This document shows, piece after piece, positions 53,014-62,262 of a DNA stretch of 64,000 nt (positions are counted from its first letter, which is position 1; every line of letters starts with the position of its first letter). The stretch is from Argonema antarcticum A004/B2 (lineage in GTDB: Bacteria; Cyanobacteriota; Cyanobacteriia; Cyanobacteriales; Aerosakkonemataceae). Under the pieces are notes generated by a model. That model searched no databases, was not told the DNA's origin, and saw nothing but the letters and a program-made list of their open reading frames with translations. Location of the stretch: the NCBI RefSeq assembly GCF_023333585.1, contig NZ_JAIQZN010000025.1, positions 1 to 64,000 on the forward strand. Reading direction: 5' to 3'. The translations under genes were made by a program, and so were the position numbers.

Positions 53014-53137
53014 GGCTCTTTCGTATTTACTATGCTATTTGGGGAGGGAGCAGAGGGGAGGGGGTAAGAGGGGCAGAGAGGCAGAGAAATAAAAATGTTA
53101 TTTTTTTGAACAAAAGCATCACAACTCTGAAAGAGTC
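53014..53137. mobile_element. MITE copy D, directly after mreD
   Basis: GGCTCTTTCGTATTTACTAT at the left and GAAAGAGTC at the right; interior carries a G/A-rich insert and AATAAAAATGTTATTTTT, then GAACAAAAGCATC. It begins three bases after the mreD stop and could terminate the operon as a hairpin. Confidence 0.85.
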
Positions 53138-53183
53138 ATTAACAATCAATTTGAAATCTACAATTCTTCAATCTTCCCTTTCC

Positions 53184-53225
53184 TAATGACCAATGACTAA
53201 TGACTAATGACTAATGACTAATGAC
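53184..53225 (+). repeat. TAATGAC heptamer array overlapping ribD start
   Basis: Six tandem units (one is CAATGAC). Each contains ATG, but only the fifth unit's ATG (53214) is in frame with ribD; the sixth unit's ATG meets TAA after two codons. Confidence 0.9.
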
Positions 53226-54311
53226 GATTTAATGATGCTAAGGTGTCTGGAACTAGCCCGCGTAGCTTTAGGACGGACTGCGCCCAATCCCCTCGTCGGT
53301 TCGGTAATTGTCCGAGAAGGTGAGATTGTTGGAGAAGGTTATCATCCCGGTGCGGGTCATCCTCATGCCGAAATCTTTGCGCTTAGGCAAGCGGGCGAAC
53401 TGGCTAGGGGTGCGACTCTCTACGTTAACCTAGAGCCTTGCAACCACTACGGACGGACGCCTCCCTGTACGTCCGCATTGATAGCAGCTGGGGTGACTAA
53501 GGTGGTTGTGGGTACGATCGATCCCGATCCGCGAGTTTCTGGAAGTGGGATCGATCGTTTGATAGAGGCTGGAATTGATGTGGTGGTGGGAGTGGAAGCA
53601 GATGCCTGTCGTCAATTAAATGAAGCTTTTATACATCGGGTTCTGTATCGGCGTCCGTTTGGAATTTTAAAATACGCGATGACCTTGGATGGTAAAATTG
53701 CCACGACCAGTGGTGACAGCGTTTGGATCACTGACAAAAATGCTCGTATTCTGGTACATAAACTGCGATCGGCTTGCGATGCTGTGATTGTCGGTGGCAA
53801 TACAGTTCGGCGGGACAACCCTCACTTAACCAGTCATCAAGCAGAGGCTCATAATCCTTTGCGAGTGGTGATGAGTCGGACGCTAAATCTACCAGAGTCA
53901 GCTTATTTATGGCAGACTTCAGATGCTCCAACTCTAGTCTTGACTGAAAAAGGAGCTAATCCAGATTTTCAACAACTGCTGCTAAAACGGGGTGTGATGG
54001 TGGTAGAACTGGAGCATCTGACACCTGCTAACGCCCTGGCATACTTGTATGAGCAGGGGTTGCTTTCTGTGTTGTGGGAATGTGGAGGTACTTTGGCTGC
54101 ACGTGCTCTAGCAGAAGGAACTGTACAAAAAATATTGGCTTTTATTGCCCCCAAAATCGTTGGCGGGGCTACAGCGCCAACGCCTGTGGGAGATCTAGGA
54201 TTTACTAAGATGAGCGAAGCACTGACCTTAGAACGAGTCACCTGGCAAACTATAGGCCAAGATTTCTTAATCGAGGGTTATTTACCCGCACAGATGTGGG
54301 CTAGGGACTAG
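53214..54311 (+). CDS. ribD: bifunctional riboflavin deaminase-reductase
   Basis: A 365-residue RibD, carrying out deamination then reduction in riboflavin synthesis. Deaminase zinc motif GHPHAEIFALRQAG and LEPCNHYGRTPPCTSAL (His, two Cys, catalytic Glu) are intact; the reductase half has LKYAMTLDGKIATTSGDSVW and VGGNTVRRDNPHLT, and WECGGTLAARAL near the end. Start ATG 53214 lies in the heptamer array; no ribosome binding site is apparent. Length is normal. Confidence 0.95.
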   Translation: MTNDDLMMLRCLELARVALGRTAPNPLVGSVIVREGEIVGEGYHPGAGHPHAEIFALRQAGELARGATLYVNLEPCNHYGRTPPCTSALIAAGVTKVVVGTIDPDPRVSGSGIDRLIEAGIDVVVGVEADACRQLNEAFIHRVLYRRPFGILKYAMTLDGKIATTSGDSVWITDKNARILVHKLRSACDAVIVGGNTVRRDNPHLTSHQAEAHNPLRVVMSRTLNLPESAYLWQTSDAPTLVLTEKGANPDFQQLLLKRGVMVVELEHLTPANALAYLYEQGLLSVLWECGGTLAARALAEGTVQKILAFIAPKIVGGATAPTPVGDLGFTKMSEALTLERVTWQTIGQDFLIEGYLPAQMWARD

Positions 54312-54319
54312 GGAAGAGG

Positions 54320-54425
54320 GAATTTTGGATTTTGGATTTTGGATTTTGGATTGACCCCCTTCTTCCCCTTCTTCCCCTAGTCCCTAGCCCCTAGCCCCTA
54401 GCCCCTCTTCCCTAGCCCCTATGAC
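54320..54425. repeat. simple repeats: GGATTTT and CCCTAGC units
   Basis: GGATTTT-type heptamers (54325-54352) are followed by CTTCCCC and CCCTAGC units (54358-54420). Typical STRR low-complexity DNA between ribD and the next gene. Confidence 0.85.
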
Positions 54426-54491
54426 AAGTTCCCGGATTGAAAATGCCAATCCAGGTAGGAAGTGCAATAGACTAACAACAGCACAAAAAAA

Positions 54492-55106
54492 ATGCTAGAA
54501 ATTACTTTTTTAAGCCTATTTGTCGGCAGTCTCGGTCTCCAGGCAACAGCCATAGGGGGATGGATGCGCTGGTATCAAGCGGCGGTTGTGGTAGAAGACG
54601 AACAGGAGGAAGAGATTTTGACCCGTTATGAATCCAAGTTAAATGCCGAGGCGGAAGCACCTCCACAACCAAACGGTTCTGCTCAAGGGTTAGCCCGCGA
54701 ATTGCGTTTGGCAGGCTGGGAATTTAAAATTGTACGTTCCAACCGGGATCTATTTCGCGACCCCGTTGTTTTTCAGCGTTTGTGCGATGAAGAGGGGGAA
54801 GCTGGCTGGATTTTATTGGAAAAACTGGATGACAGACGGGTGCGATTTAAGCGACCTGTGGCATTGCGGGATCTGATTAAACCAGAACGCCTGAAGTTTG
54901 ACCCTTATAGGTGTCACTACGGTTCGTCGTCAAAGCCGCTGATGTGGCTGGGTGGTATAGCATCTCTGACAATGATCGTTGTCTCCGCTTACCTGGGCTA
55001 TGCCCTGGTGGCAACCACACTGAAACAGTCGCCTGGGGGTTTGCCAACGACGCTTCAAGAACCGCTAACACCAGAGGGGACACCAGAACCGTCACCGCAA
55101 GATTAG
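54492..55106 (+). CDS. conserved cyanobacterial membrane protein
   Basis: A 204-residue protein with an N-terminal helix (LEITFLSLFVGSLGLQATA), a soluble middle (LARELRLAGWEFKIVRSNRD, VVFQRLCDEEGEAGWILLEK, LDDRRVRFKRPVAL) and a second membrane helix (LMWLGGIASLTMIVVSAYLG). It ends in a Pro/Thr-rich tail. The type is cyanobacteria-specific; function unknown. Confidence 0.78.
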   Translation: MLEITFLSLFVGSLGLQATAIGGWMRWYQAAVVVEDEQEEEILTRYESKLNAEAEAPPQPNGSAQGLARELRLAGWEFKIVRSNRDLFRDPVVFQRLCDEEGEAGWILLEKLDDRRVRFKRPVALRDLIKPERLKFDPYRCHYGSSSKPLMWLGGIASLTMIVVSAYLGYALVATTLKQSPGGLPTTLQEPLTPEGTPEPSPQD

Positions 55107-55147
55107 TTTATTTTTAGTTGTTAGTTTTCTAAAGTAATGATAAATAA

Positions 55148-55900
55148 CTACAAAATCTGAGATAAAAACTGGCGGGTGCGCTCTGACTGGGGACGCTGGA
55201 AAAATTCGTCTGGCGTCCCTGACTCGACAATTAAGCCGCTATCCATCAAAATTACTCGTGAGGCTACTTCACGAGCAAAGCTAACTTCGTGGGAGACGAC
55301 AACCATCGTCATGCCTTCTTGGGCCAACTGTAGCATTACGTCTAGCACTTCTCGCACCATTTCTGGATCTAGGGCGGAGGTGGGTTCGTCGAAGAGCATG
55401 ATTTTGGGTTGCATGGCTAAGGCGCGTGCGATCGCAACTCGTTGCTGCTGTCCCCCAGATAACTGACCTGGATATTTCTGTGCTTGTTCTAAAATTCCGA
55501 CTCGTTCCAATAGCTGCATCGCTGTTTCTTCTGCTTTTGCTTTCGATCGCTTCCGCACCCAGATTGGCGCTAAAGTGATGTTTTGCAGCACTGTTAAGTG
55601 AGGGAATAAGTTAAACTGCTGAAATACCATCCCCACCTCTCGCCGAATCGCTTCAATGTTGCGGAGGTCGTGACCCAGAGTAATGCCGTCAATTTCAATT
55701 TTTCCCTTTTGATATTCTTCTAAGGCGTTGAAGGTGCGGATAAAAGTGGATTTGCCAGAACCCGATGGCCCCATAATTACCAGTACTTCCCCTCGGTTGA
55801 CAGTGAGGCTGACACCGCGAAGAACGTGGAATTTACCATACCACTTGTGAACATCTTGGGCGATGACGATCGGTTTTTGTTCCTGCATTCGCTTCCTCAA
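55148..55900 (-). CDS. bgtA: amino-acid ABC transporter ATP-binding protein
   Basis: A 250-residue GlnQ/BgtA-type ATPase: Walker [20 protein letters not shown]-loop [13 protein letters not shown], signature [16 protein letters not shown], Walker [16 protein letters not shown] and switch His VVSHEVSFA. It powers uptake of polar or acidic amino acids. Last gene of a four-gene cluster on the minus strand, 175 bases after the second permease gene. BgtA of Anabaena serves both the N-II and Bgt transporters and lies after natFGH there. Confidence 0.93.
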   Translation of the reverse strand: MRKRMQEQKPIVIAQDVHKWYGKFHVLRGVSLTVNRGEVLVIMGPSGSGKSTFIRTFNALEEYQKGKIEIDGITLGHDLRNIEAIRREVGMVFQQFNLFPHLTVLQNITLAPIWVRKRSKAKAEETAMQLLERVGILEQAQKYPGQLSGGQQQRVAIARALAMQPKIMLFDEPTSALDPEMVREVLDVMLQLAQEGMTMVVVSHEVSFAREVASRVILMDSGLIVESGTPDEFFQRPQSERTRQFLSQIL

Positions 55901-56075
55901 TTCCCTAAGTTCTCACTTTTCTCCGATTGTTTTACCCATCGGTCACCTAAAAAATTCCTGTTCTTATTCTTATCTGTGTTCATCTGTGTTCATCCGTCTT
56001 CATCTGTGGTAAAAATTTAACCCACGATGAAAACAGATAATTTAAGGATATCACTCTAACGATAATTGCCATAAC

Positions 56076-57128
56076 TTAAGTTTTACCCACATCTAACTCT
56101 TTTTCCAAACCCCTACTAGCCAGCGACATCGAATAACAAAACACCCAATAAATCAATCCTACAAATAAATAAACTTCGGCATAGCGACCGAGAAATTGCG
56201 GCTGTGCCAAAATAGAACGGGAGATACCAGTTAACTCCACCAGCGCAAAAAGCGAAAGCAGCGAAGTATCTTTAAATAACCCAATAAACTGGCCGACAAT
56301 TGCCGGAATAACAGCACGTAACGCCTGCGGTAACACGATGAACAATAATATTAACAGAGTGTTGAATCCCAGCGATCGGGCCGCCTCCACCTGTCCTCTT
56401 GGCACGGCTTGCAGTCCGCCGCGCACGTTCTCTGCCATGTATGCGGCGCTGAAAAGCACAAGCCCTGCGATCGCACGCAGCACCCGATCCAACCTGATTT
56501 CTGATGGCAAAACCAAAGGTAACATCACCTGTGCCATAAACAGAATTCCAATTAACGGCAATCCCCGGATAATTTCAATGTAGAGAATGGAAAACCAACG
56601 TACTACTGGCAGCGTACTTTGTCTTCCTAAAGCTAACAATATTCCGAGAGGAAAAGATAGACCAATACTAATTATCGTCGTAAAAATTGTTAACAGCAAA
56701 CCGTTCCATAGGTTTGTTGACACAGGCGTTAAACCAGAACCGCCTCCAATCAACCAGCAAATGATGGCGAAAACTATCACCCATATCCAAGGTAGCCAAC
56801 GATTTAATTTGCTGGGTAATTTGTGAGCGATCGCAGCCCAAGATAACCCAGCCATAATTGCTAAAATGCCGAATACTATCCAAATTCGCCATGATTGACT
56901 AACGGGATATCGACCTACTAAAAACAGCCGGAAGTTAGCTTGAACAACTGCCCATTTTGCATTTGTAAAAGCCCAACTTAAGAAGTTTCTAAGAATTTGA
57001 TAAAATATCCAGAAGCAACCTATTGTGAGTAAGCTGTTGTACCAGGTATTAAATAGATTCTTACGCAGCCAACCCAAGGGACTGAGGCGGACAGCAGAAG
57101 GAACGTTGTCAATTTCGGGTTGATTCAT
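56076..57128 (-). CDS. natH: amino-acid ABC transporter permease, NatH-like
   Basis: A 350-residue inner membrane permease with a long N-terminal part (two helices, TWYNSLLTIGCFWIFYQILR) before the BPD_transp core. The EAA loop is VEAARSLGFNTLLILLFIVL and the helices NGLLLTIFTTIISIGLSFPL and GQFIGLFKDTSLLSLFALVE are typical. It pairs with the upstream permease. Start ATG 57128; 15 bases from the natG stop. Confidence 0.9.
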   Translation of the reverse strand: MNQPEIDNVPSAVRLSPLGWLRKNLFNTWYNSLLTIGCFWIFYQILRNFLSWAFTNAKWAVVQANFRLFLVGRYPVSQSWRIWIVFGILAIMAGLSWAAIAHKLPSKLNRWLPWIWVIVFAIICWLIGGGSGLTPVSTNLWNGLLLTIFTTIISIGLSFPLGILLALGRQSTLPVVRWFSILYIEIIRGLPLIGILFMAQVMLPLVLPSEIRLDRVLRAIAGLVLFSAAYMAENVRGGLQAVPRGQVEAARSLGFNTLLILLFIVLPQALRAVIPAIVGQFIGLFKDTSLLSLFALVELTGISRSILAQPQFLGRYAEVYLFVGLIYWVFCYSMSLASRGLEKELDVGKT

Positions 57129-57143
57129 ATTAAATAGATTTAA

Positions 57144-58088
57144 TTATCGTTCTTTTAATTGGACAGATTTGTTAAAGAGATTCATAACTAGGGAAATAAT
57201 CAGGCTAATTGTCAGATATATTGTCATAATTAATAACATCACTTCTACTGCCCTACCAGTTTGATTAAAGGTGGTTGAAGCTACTAAATAAATATCTGGG
57301 TAGCCGATCGCAACTGCCAAACTAGAATTCTTTGCTAAATTAAGATATTGACTTGTCAGCGGTGGAATAATCACTCGCAAAGCTTGGGGAAAAATGACCA
57401 ATCGCATCGCTAATCCGGGTTTCAAACCAAGAGATGCAGCCGCCTCCCACTGTCCTCGCGACACCGATTGAATCCCACCCCGGACAATTTCGGCAATGAA
57501 TGCACCCGTGTAAAGTGTTATGCCTATTAACAATGTCGAAAACTCTGGAGAGAACTGTATTCCAGGTAGTTCTAAACCATTTTGGCTCAAACGGATAAAT
57601 CCAAGCACCGAAATCGGGTTTTCCACTTTTGGCAAAGTTAGAAAAACCGCAAAATACCAAAACAGCAGTTGCAGAAGTAATGGTGTGTTGCGGAATATTT
57701 CGACGTAAACTAGAGCTAGTTTCCGCACTAACCAATTATCGGAAAGTCGGGCGATTCCGGCGGTAATTCCGACTATAGTTGTGAGGATAATTCCGACAAC
57801 CATCACTCGCAGGGAATTAACCAATCCTACTAACAAAGCACGACTGTAAGTATCGGAAGGTGCGTAAGAAATTAGAGTTTCGCCAATATCAAAAGCTGCC
57901 TGGGAGTTGAGAAAGCCAAAACCGGGCTGAATGCCTAGTTGTTGCAAGTTGCGGTTGAGGTTTCCCCAAAGTATAGCGACAACAATTGCGGCAATCAATA
58001 CAGCCAAGAATTGACCGGCGAAACGCCAAAACCGAACATCACGCCAGAGGTTCAATTTTGGATTATTAGGCTGCTGGTTATTACTCAT
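57144..58088 (-). CDS. natG: amino-acid ABC transporter permease, NatG-like
   Basis: A 314-residue permease: one helix (FLAVLIAAIVVAILWGNL), a short loop and the BPD_transp core (LLVGLVNSLRVMVVGIILTT, VYVEIFRNTPLLLQLLFWYF). The EAA loop is WEAAASLGLKPGLAMRLVIF. Forms a heterodimer channel with NatH. It begins 24 bases after natF stops. Confidence 0.9.
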   Translation of the reverse strand: MSNNQQPNNPKLNLWRDVRFWRFAGQFLAVLIAAIVVAILWGNLNRNLQQLGIQPGFGFLNSQAAFDIGETLISYAPSDTYSRALLVGLVNSLRVMVVGIILTTIVGITAGIARLSDNWLVRKLALVYVEIFRNTPLLLQLLFWYFAVFLTLPKVENPISVLGFIRLSQNGLELPGIQFSPEFSTLLIGITLYTGAFIAEIVRGGIQSVSRGQWEAAASLGLKPGLAMRLVIFPQALRVIIPPLTSQYLNLAKNSSLAVAIGYPDIYLVASTTFNQTGRAVEVMLLIMTIYLTISLIISLVMNLFNKSVQLKER

Positions 58089-58112
58089 AATCGCAACTTT
58101 TCAATCTAAAAA

Positions 58113-59153
58113 TCATCGAAAAGGAGGAGAATATTGCAGTCCACCTTTTGTCCAGAGGTTGTTTTGACCGCGTGGTAGGTTGAAGGGTGTTTTTGGGCCA
58201 AGGTAGCGATCGTAAATTTCGCCGTAGTTACCCACATTTTTAATAATCCGCACCGCGAAGTCATTCGGCAAGCCCAATCCTTCGCCTAAATTTCCTTCTT
58301 TGCCTAGAAATCGCGTCACTTCTGGGTCTTTGCTATTGGCAAACTGAGCTATATTTTTGGAATTAATGCCCAGTTCTTCGGCATTGATGAGGGTGTAAAT
58401 ACTCCACTTGACGACATCGAACCATTTGGAGTCGCCATTGGCAACTGCTGGTGCTAGAGGTTCTTTGGACAGTACCGCATCAAGAATTAGATGGTTTTGG
58501 GGTTGTGGTAGAGTGGTGCGGCGGGAGAGTAGCTGGGAACGATCGGATGTGACCCCTTGACAGCGACCTTCTGCATAGGTGGCGAAGGTGGTATTAATGT
58601 CTTCAAAAACAACAGGTTTGTAGGGAATGCCTAATTTTCGCATCTGGTCGCCCAGGTTTTGCTCGTTAGTGGTGCCTGTTTGGGTGCAGATGGCTTTGCC
58701 TTTGAGGTCTGTTAAACTTTTAATCCCGCTATCTTTTTTGACCATGATCGCTTGACCGTCGTAAAACATGACGGGGGCAAACTCCAGACCTACTGAGGTA
58801 TCGCGGCTGAGTGTCCAGCTGGTATTGCGGCTAAGTATATCTACTTCGCCTGTCTGGACGGCGGTAAACCGTTCTTTGGCGTTGAGGTTGCGGAATTCTA
58901 CGGCGTCTGGGTTATTGAATATAGCAGATGCGATCGCACGGCAAACATCCACATCCAGTCCAGCATATTTGCCGTCCGAACTGACAAAACTAAATCCCGG
59001 TAATTCTCCACTCACACCGCAGATCAGCTTGCCGCGACTTTTAACCGTATCCAACCTACTCGTGGCCGGAGTTGAGCTAGGCGGCCCACCACAGGCTACC
59101 AGCGAAAATAGTACGGGTAAAGTTGTAAGTAGTACTAAACACCATTTACGCAT
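58113..59153 (-). CDS. natF: amino-acid ABC transporter substrate-binding lipoprotein, NatF-like
   Basis: A 346-residue SBP_bac_3 protein with lipobox LVAC (LPVLFSLVACGGPP). Family motifs are GKLICGVSGELPGFSFVSSD, GLDVDVCRAIASAIF, LNAKERFTAVQTGEVDILSR and NTSWTLSRDT. It captures acidic or neutral amino acids in the periplasm for NatGH-BgtA. First gene of the operon; the region upstream (59154-59290) would hold the promoter. Confidence 0.93.
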   Translation of the reverse strand: MRKWCLVLLTTLPVLFSLVACGGPPSSTPATSRLDTVKSRGKLICGVSGELPGFSFVSSDGKYAGLDVDVCRAIASAIFNNPDAVEFRNLNAKERFTAVQTGEVDILSRNTSWTLSRDTSVGLEFAPVMFYDGQAIMVKKDSGIKSLTDLKGKAICTQTGTTNEQNLGDQMRKLGIPYKPVVFEDINTTFATYAEGRCQGVTSDRSQLLSRRTTLPQPQNHLILDAVLSKEPLAPAVANGDSKWFDVVKWSIYTLINAEELGINSKNIAQFANSKDPEVTRFLGKEGNLGEGLGLPNDFAVRIIKNVGNYGEIYDRYLGPKTPFNLPRGQNNLWTKGGLQYSPPFR

Positions 59154-59291
59154 AAATTCCTGCGAACATTCTCCTTTAGGAGCGTAGCAGAATCAACGGC
59201 GAACGTGGATATTGCGACTTGTTGCCTCAAGCCTTTTATTTGCGTTATAAATTATACCGATACCAACAAGTATGGGGCAGCTTGTCTGAGA

Positions 59292-59525
59292 CTAATTGGT
59301 TTCTTGCCAGGTAGACTGGCGTTCTAGAGCCAGATCGCGGATTAGGGTCAATTTGGAGTTGAGGTAGTCATTCAAGAGATTGGTTTCGTGATGGTCGAGC
59401 GATCGCTGGTTTTTCAGCTGCTTGAGCAACCACTGCACCAGCGTCGCATCGTCCAGCTTTAACAGGATTTGGGCTTGGGTGGTTTCAATTACAGACCACA
59501 GTTGACGCAGCATTGTGGGAGTCAT
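59292..59525 (-). CDS. small conserved cyanobacterial protein
   Basis: A 77-residue helical protein (MTPTMLRQLWSVIETTQAQI, LLKLDDATLVQWLLKQLKNQ, RSLDHHETNLLNDYLNSKLT). It is a cyanobacteria-specific type without known function, and may be transcribed independently of the transporter. Confidence 0.75.
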   Translation of the reverse strand: MTPTMLRQLWSVIETTQAQILLKLDDATLVQWLLKQLKNQRSLDHHETNLLNDYLNSKLTLIRDLALERQSTWQETN

Positions 59526-59659
59526 ACAGACCTCTTCTTAATTATTGCTTCATATTTCAAGATACCCAACCTTGTTCATACCAGACATTGATGCACACAA
59601 GATGACACAAGAATTACAAAATGCTTAATAAACCGACCAATAACTTGACGCAGATGAGA

Positions 59660-59890
59660 TTATCTCCATTCGCCCCGCACCACGAAAGCGGCCCAGTAAT
59701 AGGGTGCTTCCCATTGTTCTGTTTGCATCATTCCTAATTGTGCCGCCCTCATGGCGGCTACGGGATTTAACCCTTTTTCGAGGATTTGCTGGTAAAATCT
59801 CTTCATCAGCTCTGATGTACCGGCATCGTTGACACTCCACAAACTTACCGCTACATCTTTCGCACCTGCATACATAAAGCCTCTTGTCAA
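59660..59890 (-). pseudogene. C-terminal fragment of a CHAT-domain protein
   Basis: The frame reads GFMYAGAKDVAVSLWSVNDA then GTSELMKRFYQQILEKGLNP and ends WEAPYYWAAFVVRGEWR, which is the last part of a CHAT caspase-like domain. The catalytic His and Cys lie upstream in intact relatives and are absent. It is unlike the CHAT domain at 2318 in detail, so it comes from a different gene. Confidence 0.85.
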
Positions 59891-60190
59891 GCCTATTAAT
59901 CCTGAACGAAAGACTCAACATTAAAGTTCGATTGCGTATTTGAAGGCGAAACCCAGTTCCCCAATTACTTAGAGCAATGATTATGTAGTATACTCAGCAC
60001 GGTCTACTTCGGCTTCGCTCAGTAGCCGACAGACCGAGCTTTTTTTATCCCTGTAGGGGCGTTCGCGTAGCGTGCCGGAGGCATTAGCATTCCGTCCAAG
60101 ATCTTTGGTTTCAACCAACAAATTATTCACGGAATGCTTCGCCCATTTATGCCCGTGCGAAGTATAATAACAGTCAACCTAACAGCCGCT
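59891..60190. other. intergenic region with REP-like repeat
   Basis: Three hundred bases with an AT-rich left part and the GCATTCCG repeat at 60052-60150. No gene seen. Confidence 0.6.
60052..60150. repeat. GCATTCCG/CGGAATGC dispersed repeat, copy 2
   Basis: GTAGGGGCGTTCGCGTAGCG then TGCCGGAGGCATTAGCATTCCG-like arm, a T-rich loop and CGGAATGCTTCGCCC. It is the inverted-order relative of 4595-4720. Confidence 0.75.
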
Positions 60191-60778
60191 TCACTTTCGT
60201 GCTTGTAGCACTTGCATTGCACTTAAGTTCAATTCTGGGAAAATCTGAGAAATAATGCGTTCTTCATCTCGGAATGAGACAGCATCATAGAATCCTTCGG
60301 ATAGACAACATACTATTACTACCTCATCTATTGGATCGATAATCCAATATTCGGAAATATTCAATACCGCATATTCAGAACGTTTGCTACGATAATCGGT
60401 AGTTTTGGTTGATTCGCTGACTACTTCTACTACTAGGATGGGTGGAGGTTCGTCTAGTTCAATTATGGCTTCTCGATTAGCAAGTGCTTCCCACTGCTCG
60501 ATCGGCAATACGGTAACATCAGGTATTCTAGATGTGTCCCAACGTCCTCCACGAGGCGATCGCACGCCAATCCGCATATCTTTTGAAGTCCAAGGATTCG
60601 CCTCTTTCTTAGCTTCATCCTTGAAACAGTCGTTTACGAATTCTATAATTCCGCCATGTTTACCAGTTCCAAGACTCATCGGAATCAACTCTCCATTTAC
60701 TAATTCATACTTGGTGTCAGTGCCATCGTTGTACTTGATATAATCTGCAAACGTCAGCTTCTTGGTTGTTATGACCAT
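60191..60778 (-). CDS. Uma2 family (DUF820) putative endonuclease
   Basis: A 195-residue Uma2: [60 protein letters not shown] and [20 protein letters not shown]. It is another subtype than its two downstream neighbours (61 and 62 kb). Its leader ACCATTGCGATCGCCTCCTA, with a HIP1 site and GGAGG-like complement, is shared with the duplicated genes. Confidence 0.9.
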   Translation of the reverse strand: MVITTKKLTFADYIKYNDGTDTKYELVNGELIPMSLGTGKHGGIIEFVNDCFKDEAKKEANPWTSKDMRIGVRSPRGGRWDTSRIPDVTVLPIEQWEALANREAIIELDEPPPILVVEVVSESTKTTDYRSKRSEYAVLNISEYWIIDPIDEVVIVCCLSEGFYDAVSFRDEERIISQIFPELNLSAMQVLQARK

Positions 60779-60818
60779 TGCGATCGCCTCCTACTTTTCT
60801 AATCTTAACTTTACCTAA

Positions 60819-61451
60819 TTATTGCCCAATTTTAAATATTTGTTTCGCCATCAAATTCAATTCTGGAAATATTGCCGATTCAATTTGTTCGTTATCTCTA
60901 AATTGCCTAACCATATACTCTCCATCAACCATTTGATAAACTGAAATTGTTGGCTGTTTCGGATTACCAATGTAACGCCTACCACCCAAACCCAAATAAT
61001 CAACAATCCAATATTCGGGAATTCCCATTTTTTCATATTCACCTAATTTCATCAAATAATCATCTTGCCAATTAGTACTCACCACTTCAATCACTAATCG
61101 CGCTGATTCACCCTTGGTAATTAAAGATCTTTTCTTCCACAGTGGTTCATTTTCTAGCGCCTTTTCATCCAAAATAATCACATCTGGAATATAGCATGAC
61201 TTATCCGAATCGCTAGGTTTCACTACACATTGCCTAGCAACAAAATAAGGAAGTGCTAGCCGTTCAATTTCGATTCCCTGTTTGAGTGCGAGAAATGATG
61301 TTACCCGTTCGTGCGTTCCTGTTGGTTGCATTTCAATAATTTCTCCATTATGTAGTTCAAAACGACCGTAGCCATCTGGATACCAATCCAGAAACTCATC
61401 GAGAGTCATCAGTTTTGTGTCTGTTTCGATTGTGACAAGTTCTTGAGACAT
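60819..61451 (-). CDS. Uma2 family protein, tandem copy 1
   Basis: A 210-residue Uma2: LMTLDEFLDWYPDGYGRFEL, ARQCVVKPSDSDKSCYIPDV, SARLVIEVVSTNWQDDYLMK and PEYWIVDYLGLGGRRYIGNP. It is almost identical to the gene at 61605 except for residues about 52-66 (FLALKQGIEIERLALP here). Recent tandem duplication is evident. Confidence 0.92.
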   Translation of the reverse strand: MSQELVTIETDTKLMTLDEFLDWYPDGYGRFELHNGEIIEMQPTGTHERVTSFLALKQGIEIERLALPYFVARQCVVKPSDSDKSCYIPDVIILDEKALENEPLWKKRSLITKGESARLVIEVVSTNWQDDYLMKLGEYEKMGIPEYWIVDYLGLGGRRYIGNPKQPTISVYQMVDGEYMVRQFRDNEQIESAIFPELNLMAKQIFKIGQ

Positions 61452-61544
61452 ATTAAATTGTTCGCGCTTTTAATAACTTTTGTTATTATATCACTAATTT
61501 CTCGTTTCTAGTGTTTCTCGTTCCCAGGTTCCACCTGGGAATGA

Positions 61545-62262
61545 TTATTGGTTGTTACGACCATTGCGATCGCCTCCTATTTTCTAATCTTAATTTTTAC
61601 CTAATTATTGCCCAATTTTAAATATTTGTTCCGCCATCAAATTCAATTCTGGAAATATTGCCGATTCAATTTGTTCGTTATCTCTAAATTGCCTAACCAT
61701 ATACTCTCCATCAACCATTTGATAAACTGAAATTGTTGGCTGTTTCGGATTACCAATGTAACGCCTACCACCCAAACCCAAATAATCAACAATCCAATAT
61801 TCGGGAATTCCCATTTTTTCATATTCACCTAATTTCATCAAATAATCATCTTGCCAATTAGTACTCACCACTTCAATCACTAATCGCGCTGATTCACCTT
61901 TAGTAATTAAAGATCGTTTCTTCCACAGTGGTTCATTTTCTAGCGCCTTTTCATCCAAAATAATCACATCTGGAATATAGCATGACTTATCGGAATCAAT
62001 AGGTTTCACTACACATTGCCTAGCAACGAAATAAGGAAGTTTTAATCGCCGAATTTCAATTAATGACTCAGCCGCTAATTCTGATGTTACCCGTTCGTGC
62101 GTTCCTGTTGGTTGCATTTCAATAATTTCTCCATTATGTAGTTCAAAACGACCATAGCCATCTGGATACCAATCCAGAAACTCATCGATAGTCATCAGTT
62201 TTGTGTCGGTTTCGATTGTGACGAGTTCTTGAGTCATATTAAATTATTCGCGCTTTTGATAA
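61545..62262. repeat. tandem duplication of a Uma2 gene unit
   Basis: Bases about 61545-62262 repeat 60765-61475, including the downstream HIP1-containing leader segment and the upstream TTTAATAACTTTTGTTAT-type region. Identity is high except for one patch of about 50 bases in the gene. Confidence 0.9.
61605..62237 (-). CDS. Uma2 family protein, tandem copy 2
   Basis: Same 210-residue architecture as the gene at 60819. The variable patch reads ELAAESLIEIRRLKLP and lies right after the THERVTS motif. All putative active-site residues (YIPDV, VIEVVSTNWQDD, DYLG) are conserved between copies. Whether the patch reflects selection or recombination with a third copy cannot be told. Confidence 0.92.
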   Translation of the reverse strand: MTQELVTIETDTKLMTIDEFLDWYPDGYGRFELHNGEIIEMQPTGTHERVTSELAAESLIEIRRLKLPYFVARQCVVKPIDSDKSCYIPDVIILDEKALENEPLWKKRSLITKGESARLVIEVVSTNWQDDYLMKLGEYEKMGIPEYWIVDYLGLGGRRYIGNPKQPTISVYQMVDGEYMVRQFRDNEQIESAIFPELNLMAEQIFKIGQ

